Source of the DNA: Poronia punctata
Lineage: Eukaryota > Ascomycota > Sordariomycetes > Xylariales > Xylariaceae
DNA length: 64,000 nt
Reading direction: 5' to 3'
Assembly (NCBI GenBank): GCA_022579005.1
Contig: MU401578.1
Location: forward strand, 1-64,000
In this document: in pieces, positions 1 through 11,600 of the stretch
How the letters are laid out: each line of letters starts with the position of its first letter
How positions within the stretch are numbered: position 1 is the stretch's first letter
Notes under the pieces: generated by a model
Told to the model about the DNA's origin: nothing
What the model saw: only the letters and a program-made list of their open reading frames with translations
The model's database searches: none
Made by a program: the position numbers and the translations under genes

Positions 1-1130
1 AAAATTATTTAAAACTATAAACAAAGCTTAATTTAGCTATTATAAACTATATATATTAAAAAAATATATAAGTTAAGTAACTTTTTAAGCAAAATACTAT
101 TAATTTTTATAAAGTTTATTAAGCTGCTTTTATATAAAAAAACTATTACTTATTAAAAAGTTTATTATTATTAACTTAAAATTTAATTAATTATATATAT
201 TATAGTTATTATTAAATTAAATATTACTTTTGCTATATTATAGCTTTTATAATTTAATAATAACTTTTTTTTTGCTTACTACGCTGCTATTAACTAAATA
301 TTAAATTATTTATAAGCAAATTAACGCTTTACTTTATAGTTTAAAAATAAAAATAAGCTTAAAATAGCTAGTAATTTATTATTTATTAATAATATTATTT
401 ATTAAAAAAGCTTATAAGCATATATAATATTTTTTTTAATAAACTTATTAGTTAAAAAGTAAATAAATAAAATATTATTATTATTTTTATAATTAAAGCT
501 AAGCTTTTTATGTTAGCTTAAGCTATAAAAAAAGCTATATTTATTAGCTAGCTTATTAATAAGCTTAGCGTTAATTTAAAATAAAAGTATATTATTATTT
601 AATATAATAACTAGTAAACTATTAATTTAATAAATAAAAATATTATAATACTTAAAATAAAATTATAGTATATTAATATATATAATTACTAATTATATTA
701 AAAAATAATTAATAAAACGCTTTAAGTAGTTTATATACTAATAAATTTAATAATAGCAAATAGTTTTATAAAGTTTTTAATATAAAATAAATAAGCAAGC
801 TTTTTATAATAAATTAATTTAGTTAATATTAAAGCTATTTAAACTAAAATTAACTAGCTTATTATTATAAAAGTGCAAAAAAACTAAAAAAATAAATTAA
901 AACAATTTAAAATACTATAACTATTATTATAAAAGCTATAATACTATAAAATAAAAGTATTATTTATAGTTATAAAATAAATTAGTATATTAGCTTATTT
1001 TAAAAAGGTATATTAAATTTAATAAGTTATAAGATAATAAAAATTAATATAATGCTTATATAGTAAAAGTTATATAGCTATAGTAAAGACTACTATAAAA
1101 AAAAAGTTTTTTTATAAAAAGTCCTTTTTT
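1..1130. repeat. AT-rich, probably RIP-degraded repeat block
   Basis: Almost pure A/T with scattered G and C, mostly in GCTT/AAGC words and very few CpG. No open reading frame of note. The composition changes abruptly near position 1130 to ordinary sequence. This is what repeat-induced point mutation leaves of an old transposon, but no ends or coding remnants can be recognised, so the original element is unknown. The block reaches the left edge of the window and may continue beyond it. Confidence 0.7.
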
Positions 1131-1919
1131 ACCTATTTAGTATGTGCAGATTTTGCAAAGAGGAGAAGTTTTACCTCCTTACGCAATACATTAATTAACA
1201 CATATAATTTAGCTATTTTGCTAGTTCTAACAAGATCCAGGTGTTAGCACGCTGCTGCCGCTGCACAACGCATTGCAAATACCTAGGTTCTTACCTACTT
1301 GACCTAATAATCCTCTTTACCACTTACCTCAAGCGGCAATTCAGAAGATATACGATACCATACATCTATGTAATACTTGAGCAAGTACGTTGTAGGATTG
1401 ATCGTTAAAAATAGGAACCTACCAAGACTTTAAAAGGTACCTGGGTGTACACCACATTCCAGCTCCGACATACAAGTTTAAGGTGCTGGGAATTTTTACA
1501 GTTCAGACATCCCCCGTTATTGCCTACTTCCTACTCGTACATGCCTCCTACTCACATTGCGCGGGAAGTGCCTGCCATGAGCCAGAGCTTGGGATTACCT
1601 GTTGAAAGTGTTGATCAAGTTTTTTGTAGGAAGAACATCAGACAGACATCGCTTAGGTCAAATTGGTTACCATATGCTACGTTTCATTACTATTTTCAAC
1701 CCGTGCCCTAGCCCAGCCCGTCCTGCATGCAAGTAGTACCCCAACTACACGTGAACGAGAGGTGAGGTTGTGTGTGTGTGCACGGCATAAGAGATGTTAT
1801 AGTTGCGTATTTGCAGCCACTCGCTATGCTGGGAGATTTTCACAAACTCTTAGATTCTCTGACCATAAGAGCAGGAACTTACGGTATCAACCCAAGGCCA
1901 TCTTACAAGGAGGAATGCG
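1131..1919. other. Spacer between two AT-rich blocks, no gene seen
   Basis: Ordinary base composition. Only short open frames without recognisable motifs. It separates the left AT-rich block from the inverted-repeat element that starts at 1920. Confidence 0.6.
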
Positions 1920-2011
1920 ACAAGCTGTAAGTTCCCCCCCCCCCCCTGGGAGCTGTCAATTCCCCTTGCAACCTGTAAATTCCCCAGTTTGCCAAGTCTC
2001 TTGGCATGTAC
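1920..2011 (+). repeat. Left terminal inverted repeat of the 1.1-kb element
   Basis: Matches the reverse complement of 2965-3054. The similarity is nearly perfect for the outer 65 bp and patchy after that, ending in a shared CTTGGCATGTAC. Confidence 0.75.
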
Positions 2012-2384
2012 CTAAAAGTGGGTCGGTACCTAGAAAGAGAATTTTCTTTCTATGCAAAAAAATCAATCTTAAAATTTTGACCTAACCTATCCTATACTTA
2101 CCCTATAAATATATTTTCTTTTTTTTTTAAATTATATAAAATAATTTATATATTAATAACTTAAAATATTAATAAAATAAGTATATATATAAATATAAAT
2201 ATAACTTATTTAATTTATTATTATATTATTTTTATATTATTATTTATTTATATTAAAATATAATATATTAATTAAAGTTAATTTAATTTATTTATATAAA
2301 TACTTTATATTTTATAATATATAATATTACTTTTATATAAATATATTTTATTATATAAATATAATAATTTAATGTTTATTTATT

Positions 2385-2765
2385 TATTAATAATAAATAT
2401 TGTTTTAATAAATATTTATTTACTTAAAAAATAATAAATATTAATTAAAAAAGTATTTATTACTTATATAATAATAAATATTATATAAATAAATATATAT
2501 ATATTTATTAATAAAAATATTGCTTTAATAAATATTTATTTATTTATAAAATAATATATATTATTTTAAAAAATATTATTATTTATATAATAATAAATAT
2601 TATATAAGTAAATATTTATTTATTAATTAATAATAAATATTGCTTTAATAAATATTTATTTACTTATAAAATAATAAATAATTTTTTTAAAAAGTATTTA
2701 TTATTTAAATATATATATTGCTTATATAAATATTTATTTATTTATAAAATAATATATTTTATTAA
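2385..2765. repeat. Tandem repeat of about 120 bp, AT-rich
   Basis: The phrase TTTAATAAATATTTATTTA, preceded by ATTG, starts at about 2399, 2519 and 2639, an exact 120-bp period. A shorter fourth copy lies near 2717. The units differ by scattered substitutions. The array forms the core of the inverted-repeat element. Confidence 0.6.
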
Positions 2766-2964
2766 AGTAAATATATATATATATATATATTAATTATTAT
2801 TATTTTAATATTATTAATTATAATAATATTTATAAAGTAAGTTAGCTTAACTTTATACTTATATTAAATACTTTATTTTATTATTAAAGGTTAGTTAGTT
2901 AGTTGGTTAGTCAGCAGGTATATATATACCTATAAGTTAAAAAGTATGTACATACAAACCTGTA

Positions 2965-3054
2965 GTACATGCCAAGGGAAATAGCGCGGTAGGGAATTTA
3001 CAGGTTGCAAGGGGAATTTACAGCTCCCAGGGGGGGGGGGAATTTACAGCTTGT
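2965..3054 (-). repeat. Right terminal inverted repeat of the 1.1-kb element
   Basis: Mirror copy of 1920-2011. The homopolymer run is shorter here (10 G against about 13 C on the left), as expected from slippage. Confidence 0.75.
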
Positions 3055-3735
3055 GTATAGACTCTCTTACAAGTCGTTCGCGCCATTGCATATATCATTT
3101 TCAGTGTGATTGGCCCTTTCCTCCCGAGCCCCCCTGTTTGCCCCCCGATTTTTATGGTGGAAGTTTTCAATTACGGCAGCCCGCAATTACCAGATTGGCG
3201 GGTCGATAAGGGCCTGTTGCACTACCTAGGGAGTGCTAGGTTACCCTGGCAGCCTGGCTGTCGGTCACCGGTGGTGTCCATGTACGAGCATGATGTGCGA
3301 GCAACACGTAATTTCATTTCAGTCGACCCAAAGGCCAACGACGCGGCCTTGTGGTGTCGCAAGTCGCAACCAATGCCAGTTGGTGGTTATTATCAATCCC
3401 CCGAGCCGCTTATCTTCCAGAAGCCTCCGATCGTATCAAAGCTGGTCCTTTCTGCTATATGTTGGTCACCTACCCGGTATCTACCGGGTCCCATCCATCC
3501 ACGGCTACTTCTGGTCCACATCTATCATTGGACAAATCGAGTGCATCTGCTCTAGGGTATGGACTTCTCGTACTCACATCACGACCAAAGCGTGACTCGG
3601 TGAGGTCGCCTTTTCGATGCCCTCCTGTTCTTGCCGTTCCATGTATATTTTCGTAAGGGCGTAGGTAGGCAGAGCATCCAGCGGACAGGGGGGTGCTACG
3701 CCGGAGGATTTCCCGAAAAGCTCAATTCCATTGAA

Positions 3736-3810
3736 GGCCGGCGTGGTCTAATGGCAGCAAGGAGCTAGTCCAGATCTCCCATGCTTCAGGTTCCCACCAG
3801 CCAGCCACCA
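3736..3810 (+). pseudogene. tRNA-like sequence, probably a retroposed tRNA relic or SINE head
   Basis: The outer arms GGCCGGC (3736-3742) and GCCAGCC (3800-3806) pair at 6 of 7 positions and are followed by ACCA, as if discriminator plus CCA were encoded. An A-box-like word TGGTCTAATGG follows the 5' arm and a B-box-like AGGTTCCCACC sits at the expected distance. The total is 72 nt plus CCA. The anticodon arm is only a 4-bp GGAG/CTCC stem with an oversized loop, and the T stem is imperfect, so it is unlikely to be a working tRNA. The fit could be partly accidental. Confidence 0.35.
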
Positions 3811-6750
3811 GATTCAGGCGACCAAGGTAGCGAGGCTGAATTCTGCTGGTCCGAGTCTCGTTGACGTATGGCCGGCCCCTCTTCCATATGCAAAGATCTT
3901 TCCACCCATTTATTACTCCTCCTGTCCTAGTCAGCTGTACGCCTGCCATGTTATTCTTCTACGGGACGTTACAGCCCTCTTGTTCTTAATATGCCGAAAA
4001 GCGCACAGTAAGCTCAAGTAATGCAAACAACGACAGCCAAGCACCCGGGGCAACCCCAGATATAACGTCTCCAAGGCTACTCTCATTCACTATCCGCCGG
4101 GAACAGCGAAGACCCGTACGTGCAAGTTGCCGGATATAGACTAACCTGGAGAGAAATCGCATAACAGGCATTGTAATACGCACCGCTGCTCCCAAGTCCG
4201 ACAGGGGGGGGGCAGACCAGTCGATATCTCATCGTATCTACTATGTCAGAAACAAATCGTTATCTTACAGCAACATTGCTGCGCAGAGAGTCGCAGTTTA
4301 GGGTTCGACGCCGATACGGATAGATGACAGCACACCGACAAAGTCAGCTGAAGGTTGATTCAACGTATTCATTCGTCATCGGGATAGGCTTTGGACCCCC
4401 TTGCTAACGCCCTCGCGCCAAAAAGTAAATGGCTTATCTTTCCGTCGTCTCTTTACTTATCCTTCTGTTTTCGTGTCCGGGTTCGTCCCATCTCCTGTCC
4501 AATCACATATTTTCTTTCCAGTAGAAATAATACTGGCATGTGAGAGACAACTATCGGCCCAGCTGCGGTATGTTGTGGTTTCCGAGAATTCCGATGCATA
4601 TACTCGCATGGACTTATGCCTAACATCTCAGAGTTGAGTTAACGACGCCACTCGTTCCTCTGGTCTCAAACTGAAATTGGTGACACCTTGTTATCTCGTC
4701 AGCTGTATTCACATTGGTCGAGAAATTTGAAGAAGCAAGGCTACAATCGGCGATTTTAAACAGGCTCACTATAACTAATCCAACCTAAAACCGAAGGGGC
4801 TCGGTTTATTGACGGCATTAGGTACGGCCGTGCCAGAAACTGGGGATATTGCACCCTCCATGACAGCATCGGTGTGCTCAAACCTCGAACCATATCTCGA
4901 GACGGAACAAACCGAAGCCTGGCCCATTTCCTCCCGTCCTACAACTGCCGCCCATGCCGACTTTCCGCACTAGACAGGCATACATCCCTGACAACACGAG
5001 GCCAATTCGATCCGAGAAGCCAGATATGGAGGAAAGCAGAGCCAAATGTAACCGCATCGCTTTGGTCCGACATGACGGAAAGCATCAAGTACATTTATTA
5101 CCCACACCTGGTGGGTTTAATTGATGGGAAAATAAACAGCCACGCACTACCAGAGGAATAGATCGCCTACATAACCATATTATCGGGAAGAATATCTCAG
5201 GTCATGCGTCCCACGAGCAGGTAGTTGCAGTCCACTAATATGCAACCATGGCAGAGTAGAGATGAAACTTTATTGGGACTAATGTAGCCCAACATCACAG
5301 GGAAACATCTCGTGAACCAGCAAATCCGATGCCGGGCCCATGTTCGTCGCGATCCGCCTGTGACCACGGCGCCACGTGGTTGCCGTAGTAGCAGTGCAGC
5401 GCCCCGTGCAGGTGGTATACACGGACTCACTGTACCGGCTACTCGATCTACTCCATGACATCCACGCCCGGCAGTGAGCCCGCCGCGACTCCATTGGTCA
5501 CCTGTGGTAGGTCTTAGAGGATCACGCGGTCTCCAGAGGGTGGGAAGGCCTTCCAAATGTGCATGGCTTGGTGATTGAAGCCGGTACCGCTGTTTGGTCG
5601 ACGAAGATAATGTAGGCTGGGCCAAGCACTGCTTTCTTTACCCTCTTTCTCTTTTTTCCCCCCATTTTGCTCTTGTCTATCTTGACGGGTGGGAAGGGGA
5701 ACCGAGGATGATCCGCAACCCAGAGCTTGGCCAGGTTGGTATCAGGACGGCGGAAAGAGAGTCTCGACTCCTTTTATATTCAAGAGTTACAAGATGAACG
5801 CAAGAAGCATAGACACACTCTGGTCTCGCATTGCCCGATTCCATCACCACTTGATGTGACCACATCTCCTGCGCTCATTGAGGGGTTGGGCTCTGGGAAA
5901 ACCCCCTTTTGCCCATAGTAGCTCGGCCGTATATTTTCCATGTGGTAATAGTCTCCTCTAACCAGTTACCAAAATGTGATCTCTGTTGTTGGAACGCGCA
6001 AGCCACCATCTTTTGTTTAAAGTGCATAGCGGTGGCTGTATGTCATTATTGCCGACCTTGTCATCATACCAGTCACTTATGGGGGGGCGTAGGTGATGGT
6101 CAAGTTACACTTTGCCCATACCTTACAAAGTGGCTTGGCTGGGTATAGAGACCATGACATGGGCTCATTTGTTGGAAACTCTGAGCGAAATCCATTTTCG
6201 GACTTCTCCCACGTGTGTTGTCGTTAATAGATAGAATCCGCAGCCCTCCTCGATTTTCCGCCGGTCGGTCGTTACGTATCACATATTCTACGACCGACTG
6301 AGTGAGTGACAAGACGAGAGACACTGGGACGTTTGACGATCTGATGCCTGCCTGCCTGCCTGACTCCTTTTACTTTAGTTTTCCAGCAGGAATGAATACC
6401 CGAAGCAGGCTTGCGGCTGACTCGTTTAGGTTGGGTTTTTTTTTATTTTTTTTTTTTTTTTTTTTTTTTTTGGGTCTGGTGGACAATCAGTAACTTTGTC
6501 CGGGGGTTGGAGAGGGAAAACGCAAAAAAGAGAAAGAAATGTGTCCTGTTGTTTACCTACCTGGATCATTATGCCTCATGAGTGCTGGTGTGTGATGTAG
6601 GTTGGTTGTATAAGGTATTCACGCACTCACTGACTTTGACTTACGAGTGAGTATGCTTCTAAAGTTCTGACTGACCGTCCCATACCTCTCTGACTGGGCC
6701 GATGCGATGTTCATTTTCAGTTCCAATTTCAAATTTCAATCCCAGCCGGT

Positions 6751-6776
6751 CGACCGACCGACCGACCGACCGACCG
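6751..6776. repeat. Tetranucleotide microsatellite (CGAC)n
   Basis: Six or more uninterrupted CGAC units in non-coding sequence, ending in CCGG. No function inferred. Confidence 0.8.
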
Positions 6777-6989
6777 GTGCTGACTAACTAAGCCAAAGTC
6801 ATCCATCCTATCGTTACTAAAAAGAGGGTTTCTTTTCTTTTCTTTCTCTATTGCTCGCTCAAATAAATAAAAATTATCTATTGTTCAATAAGGTAGGTAA
6901 TTATCTAGATTTGCCCTAGAAGCCCCGTGAGTGAAAAGAAAAAAGAAAAAAAAAAGGAAAAATTAAAAGCAAAAAGGGAAGGCGAAAGA

Positions 6990-7078
6990 CTCTCGAACGG
7001 GGAATCGAACCCCGGCCACCTGCGAACTTGTTACATTTTCATGACAAGCAGGTATCCTGACCACTAGACCATTCAAGA
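6990..7078 (-). tRNA. tRNA-Asp (GTC) with a 17-nt intron
   Basis: On the minus strand the acceptor arms TCTTGAA and TTCGAGA pair over seven positions, with G as discriminator. The A box TGGTCTAGTGG is followed by an anticodon stem CCTGC/GCAGG and the loop TTGTCA, giving anticodon GTC. A 17-nt intron follows position 37. The T arm is CGGGG-TTCGATT-CCCCG. Downstream on the minus strand are several T-runs (A-runs at about 6938-6976 on +), a typical RNA polymerase III terminator. All arms are intact, so it should be functional. Confidence 0.92.
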
Positions 7079-7822
7079 TTTACTATTGATACAGTGAACG
7101 GGAAAAGGGAGTAATAAAGGTATCCACTCAATCTTGGGATGGTCTCAATCTAGCATATGCCAAATCCAAATCCCCTATTTTGTATCCAGGTTCGTGATGG
7201 AAGTAGGTAAGAGGTCATTACTTAATCATATCCCAGGGTTTAAAGTCGTACAGTAAGTACCTGCAGGGATCTTATATAGAATTAAATTGTCCCTGATTGA
7301 GATTGTATGGTAGATGATCTCCTGTCAATTGGCAAGCGTCTGTTCAAAATAAACTACCTACTTGCAATAAAGTCCCTGACCTAATAACGGTGTTTAACAT
7401 AAAGTAGTAGAAAGATGTGTTGCAAATGAACAATTCGCTTTTTTTTATTGACCCACTTTACGAGTATTTACCAGATTACGCTGACTCCTAACCTCCCAAT
7501 TCTTTACCTACTCGTTAGACCCGATAGACGCTGCTCGATTATGGTTGTTGCTGTTTTTTTTTTATCGATATTGATTTCGTAACCATCGTCCAAGCGCTTC
7601 GGGGATGATCATAATCAACGTTCCGGAATTCTCAGAGTATAATTTGAACGGATAAAAACCCCTGCGGCGCAAGCACACATATGTACATACACCAGGTCTA
7701 GAGTCGCCTGGTTTGGTTCGTTCTATATTGTTTTCCCATCATAAGAAAAGGGACAACTGAAAGAAGAACTTTGCATCGCAATCCATACCATTTTAAACGG
7801 TCGGGACTCGGGACCAGTTTAA
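7079..7822. other. Spacer, no gene seen
   Basis: Ordinary to slightly AT-rich sequence between the tRNA-Asp 5' end and the 3' end of the minus-strand membrane-protein gene. Part of it is probably the 3' UTR of that gene. No open frames of note. Confidence 0.5.
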
Positions 7823-8166
7823 TTAATCATCATCCGTCGGAGGAAATTCGATAGCGTAGTAATAATCCGAGAGATCGATATCATCAGCGGCAGCGCGACG
7901 TCTCCGGGCATCCTGGATCCGATTTATACTGCCTGCAAGTAACCGACCTGGTTAGTAAAGAAATCGACCGGAAGAAAAGAGAAAGAAACAAACTCACGAC
8001 AAGTACGTAACCACTTTGAAAAGCCATCGTCGAAGAAACCGATCGGATGCATAATGGCGAATATCACCGGGGTGAAATAATTCCCCGTTATATCCATCGC
8101 GCTTGTGAGCCGACGGGAGTCGAATATTTTGGGCGTAGAAATGGCTAACATGACGAAAATAAACAA
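7823..8166 (-). CDS. 3' exons of an unrecognised membrane-associated protein
   Basis: Two minus-strand exons join well. They are 8166-7998 (56 codons plus 1 nt) and 7932-7823, across a 65-nt intron with GTGAGT donor, CTAAC branch point and TTGCAG acceptor. The joined C-terminus reads through a hydrophobic start (LFIFVMLAIS), a stretch with GNYFTPVIFAIMHP, then an arginine run and an acidic tail ending PPTDDD before TAA. A likely further intron ends at 8167, just after a CTAAC/CGACAG acceptor. I could not find an upstream exon in phase, so the N-terminus is missing from the model. The gene is on the PKS strand, about 0.4 kb beyond the PKS stop, so it could belong to the same locus. Family not recognised. 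Confidence 0.4.
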
Positions 8167-8604
8167 CTGTCGGGTTTGCGGTTAGTCATAGGTTAGGTAG
8201 TAGTCGTGGAATAAGACGGGTTTGTTGCCTGCTTCTCTTTCTGAATAGGGGTTGATTTGTTTCTTCGCACCTGCCTGCTTGCTTGCTCTCTTGTTTGATT
8301 TCTGAGCTAAGGCGGAGCAGAGCAATCGAGGGCGAGAAGGGACGAAATTATTAAGTACGTCGTCAATATAGGAAACTACCATGGCACGACCTCGTCTACT
8401 AACCTAGATCCGGGGGTAGACATTTGGCAAATAATAAGAGATAGCTTGCACTTTCCTGACAAACACACGTGCTCTTGACTGCGTTCACAATAGCCCATCA
8501 ATTGTTGATCAATAGGTAAACAGTCGATTGAACGCCTATCAAGCGTTTATTACGGCATTGCGCGAACAATGGAAAATTCATCAATACGTAAGCGACAATA
8601 AGAA

Positions 8605-11600
8605 CTACCTTTTCAAGATCAACCTCTTCAAGTCCCCAATCGTAGTCACCTCGAGATAAAAGGCGTCACGAATTTCGATTCCCAGTTCGTCTCGGAATTT
8701 CTGCGAAATAACGAGCGACATGAGCGAATCAAGACCAAGGTTCGCGATCTCGCACTCGTCAGTTAGCAGGCCCGCATCGACAGCGAGCTCCTCTGCAAGA
8801 ACTCTCACTACCCGCGGGGCTATGTCGTTGTCTTCATCTTCACTGTTGCTCGAGAAGGCTTCTAACCCATCTCTATCCGCTTGCTCCCCCGGCCTATCGG
8901 GAGGAGACGGCGATGCGCTTGGGGTCGGCGGGCAGTGACCGAGTGGGCGAATTACCTTGCCCTGCTGCGGACGCGTGACGACTTTATCCTCTCTGGCTTT
9001 GGCAAATGGTACGGAAGAAGCTGGGGTGGCGGTGGCGGTGGTGGTGGCAGAGGAGAGAACATGAGGGACGGCGTCAGCAGGACGGAAGAACCGGTTCAAC
9101 ATCAACCTGGGCCACTGCCGAAACAGAATTGCTTCAACCATACCTACAATCTCGCCGCCCTGGAGGATGTACACGTCACCGACGTAGGACATCAGATTGC
9201 CGCGGCCGTGGCTGTCACCATGAGGGTTAGTGCGCTCTGGTACCATCCTGACATATGCGAGATAACGACCCCCGGGCGTCAGGGGCCTGGCAAATCGCAT
9301 CGACTTCCATGACGGCGTGATGAAAAAGTTTTCCGTGTTATTGAAGTGGGTACCGCCGTTCAGGATGAAACCGGACAGAGATACAACACCGTCTATGAAA
9401 TGTGGCGGCACAACCCAGTCGCCTCCAGTGTCTGCCGGAAAGGCTACTTCGGCCATTGCTTCATCCTCATGCAGGATTACCGACTGCATGGTGCGATACA
9501 TATTAGAGTAGTCTACTAGTTTTCCGAAGAGGGCGTATGCCATTTTGGTAGTAAGTTTGTCGGCCGTACCCTCAGTTGACATGGCCCTGAGTCTGTCGAT
9601 GCGACTGGTAACAAGCCCCGCTGTTCGGGCCCAGTCGGACAGCCAGGCTGAAGCATCTTCATAGTAAGCCGTAGCATGGCAGTACCATTTTCCGTTGGCC
9701 GGGTTGAACCATTTTATATAGACCTCGCCTTTCTCGAAGCTAGCTTCGGCCTCGACTTGAATTGGTTGTGCCGCTGCACTTGGGTCTTTGACTACGGGGT
9801 CGTGGTACTCGAAATTGGCAATATTAATGCCTAGTCCACTAAAAGTAGAAGAAAATGCATTTTCTTGGATACGCTGGGCCATTGTGAAAGCCATTTCGGC
9901 GTGAAGAAACTACCAACGTGTCAGAATTTCGGAGCACACGAGAGCCTTACGTACATAACTTACCGAGGAAGCAACGCCATAGCCATTCATAGCATGGCCC
10001 TCAATCACATCTTTGAGTGAGGAGGCCGCCATGTCGGACTCACCCGAAAGCCGAGCCTTCGATGAGTCATAGTCCTCCGAATAGAGTCTGTGTATGCTCG
10101 ATGTCCGAAACCCGTCAACCACCCGAGGTCCCGGTGTTTCTGTCAAGGTCTGTCCCTTGGTCAGGTTCCAGCCACCCCGATATTGGATCCAATAGTTCTT
10201 ATGGTCCCAAGCGTAGGTCGGCACTCGAGCTAGTCGAAGTGCTTGCTCAAATGGACGATGGTATTCGTTCCAATCGATGTGGATCCCAACTTCGTATAGG
10301 CTGCTCAACATCTTTGCCAGGGATTCCCAGTTATCCTTGTCTCGTTGTAGGGTGGAGCAAGCCAGACGCGTTTCGGGGAGAGTCCGGCTGACGAAACCGC
10401 TACAAACAGGATGATGGCCCATCTCTACCCAGACGGTAGACTTTGACACCACGCCATCTTCTAGGGCCGCGTTGAGAGCTCCGAAGAAGTCGACCGTCTT
10501 ACGTAGAGAGGTAGGAAGATAGGATGAACAGACGTCCTCGCCAGGCTGTATGACGGCAGAGTCTCGAGGTGATATGATAGGGATCGATGGTCTATTATAG
10601 GCTATTCCCCGAGTTTGGCAAATAAGCTCGCTAACAACCTTATCCATTTGGGCGGTATGATAGGCATGAGGCACATCTAGACGTGTAGCTTTGTATCCTG
10701 CTTGGGATAGACGGGTAGAAACCGCTTGGAGGTGGTCTACAGTACCACCGATGACAGTCTCTTTGGGGCTGTTAATACAAGCTATTTCGAACGGCAAATC
10801 AGTAGCTTCACGCATGACATCGCCCACCGAAGCACGAACAGATAACATCCCATGAGTGTGAGGCGGACAGATGGACTCCAACAGGGTGGCCCGGGTTCCA
10901 ACCAGGAACACCGTGTCGCTATCGGACAGCACACCAGCCACGGCCAATGCCGCATACTCTCCCAGGCTATGCCCAATGACCGCACACGGCTCGACACCGT
11001 ACGTCATGCATAGCCGGGCAAGAGATATTTCAACACACACGATGGCGAGATGTATGGAAGAAGCTGGAATGTTTTCGCGAGAACCCGTCCCGTTCACCGC
11101 CGGTAAGAAGGAAGGGAAGTTCTGACGTCGTGCAAGGCTTTCAAACTGGTCGATCTGAGCTTGGAAAAAAGGAGAGTCGCGGTAAAGCTGTGCACCGATC
11201 CCGACATAGAAAGTACCTTGCCCTGCAAAAGCAAACGCGACAGGCGGTCGCTTCAGTGACGTTGGGGTCTGGGTCATGGCCACATCGATGTGTGGTCTAA
11301 GCTGCCTAACGGCATCGGCCGAGGAGCTAGCTACAACGGATTTACGGTATTCGTAATGGCGCTTTCTAGCTGAGAGGGTGTATGCCACGTCGGCAAGAGA
11401 TAAGTTGCCCCCCGAAGCTTCAATGTACTCGACAAGGCGCCTAATGTTCATGCTGAGTGACTTGGCTGTCTTGGCTGAAATCGTAACAACTTGTGATCCT
11501 CGTGTGTCCTCGAACCGCTTAGGCCTTGGCTGGGCTTCTTCGACGATCATGGCCGTGTTGCCCCCAGCAGCACCAAAATTATTAATCATGGCCAGTCTCT

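Larger units (their letters stand above)
1920..3054. mobile_element. Inverted-repeat element with AT-rich core (non-autonomous DNA transposon-like)
   Basis: The first 92 bp (1920-2011) and the last 90 bp (2965-3054) are inverted copies of each other. Both begin ACAAGCTGTAA and contain a C-run, GGGAGCTGT, CCTTGCAACCTGTAAATTCC and, further in, CTTGGCATGTAC. The word GGAATTTACAG recurs three times within an end. Between the ends lies about 0.85 kb of AT-rich DNA with no gene. No flanking duplication touches the termini, but TCTTACAAG is present on both sides at 1901-1909 and 3065-3073, exactly 10 bp outside each end. The element encodes no transposase, so it would be non-autonomous. Superfamily not assigned. 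Confidence 0.65.
3055..6989. other. Gene-poor spacer with a tRNA-like relic and simple repeats
   Basis: Nearly 4 kb of normal composition with many stops in all frames. The short open frames show no domains, start contexts or splice patterns I would trust. It contains the tRNA-like sequence at 3736-3810, a T-tract at about 6436-6471, a CGAC tetranucleotide array at about 6751-6776, and A-rich tracts just before the tRNA-Asp gene. Confidence 0.5.

Noticed and set aside
3106..3656. Three overlapping frames of 100-150 codons
   Set aside because: Mutually overlapping in different phases, with no common domain and no introns that would extend any of them.
5197..5625. 142-codon minus-strand frame upstream of the tRNA-Asp gene
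   Set aside because: Arg/Gly-rich composition without domains, overlapping frames of similar length and no start context. A decayed gene is possible but not supported.
7864..7880. Match to the tox-box consensus bound by TOXE (ATCTCNCGNA, reverse strand)
   Set aside because: A single match inside coding sequence. No copies were found by eye in the upstream regions of the PKS or the deacetylase, so no regulatory claim is made.
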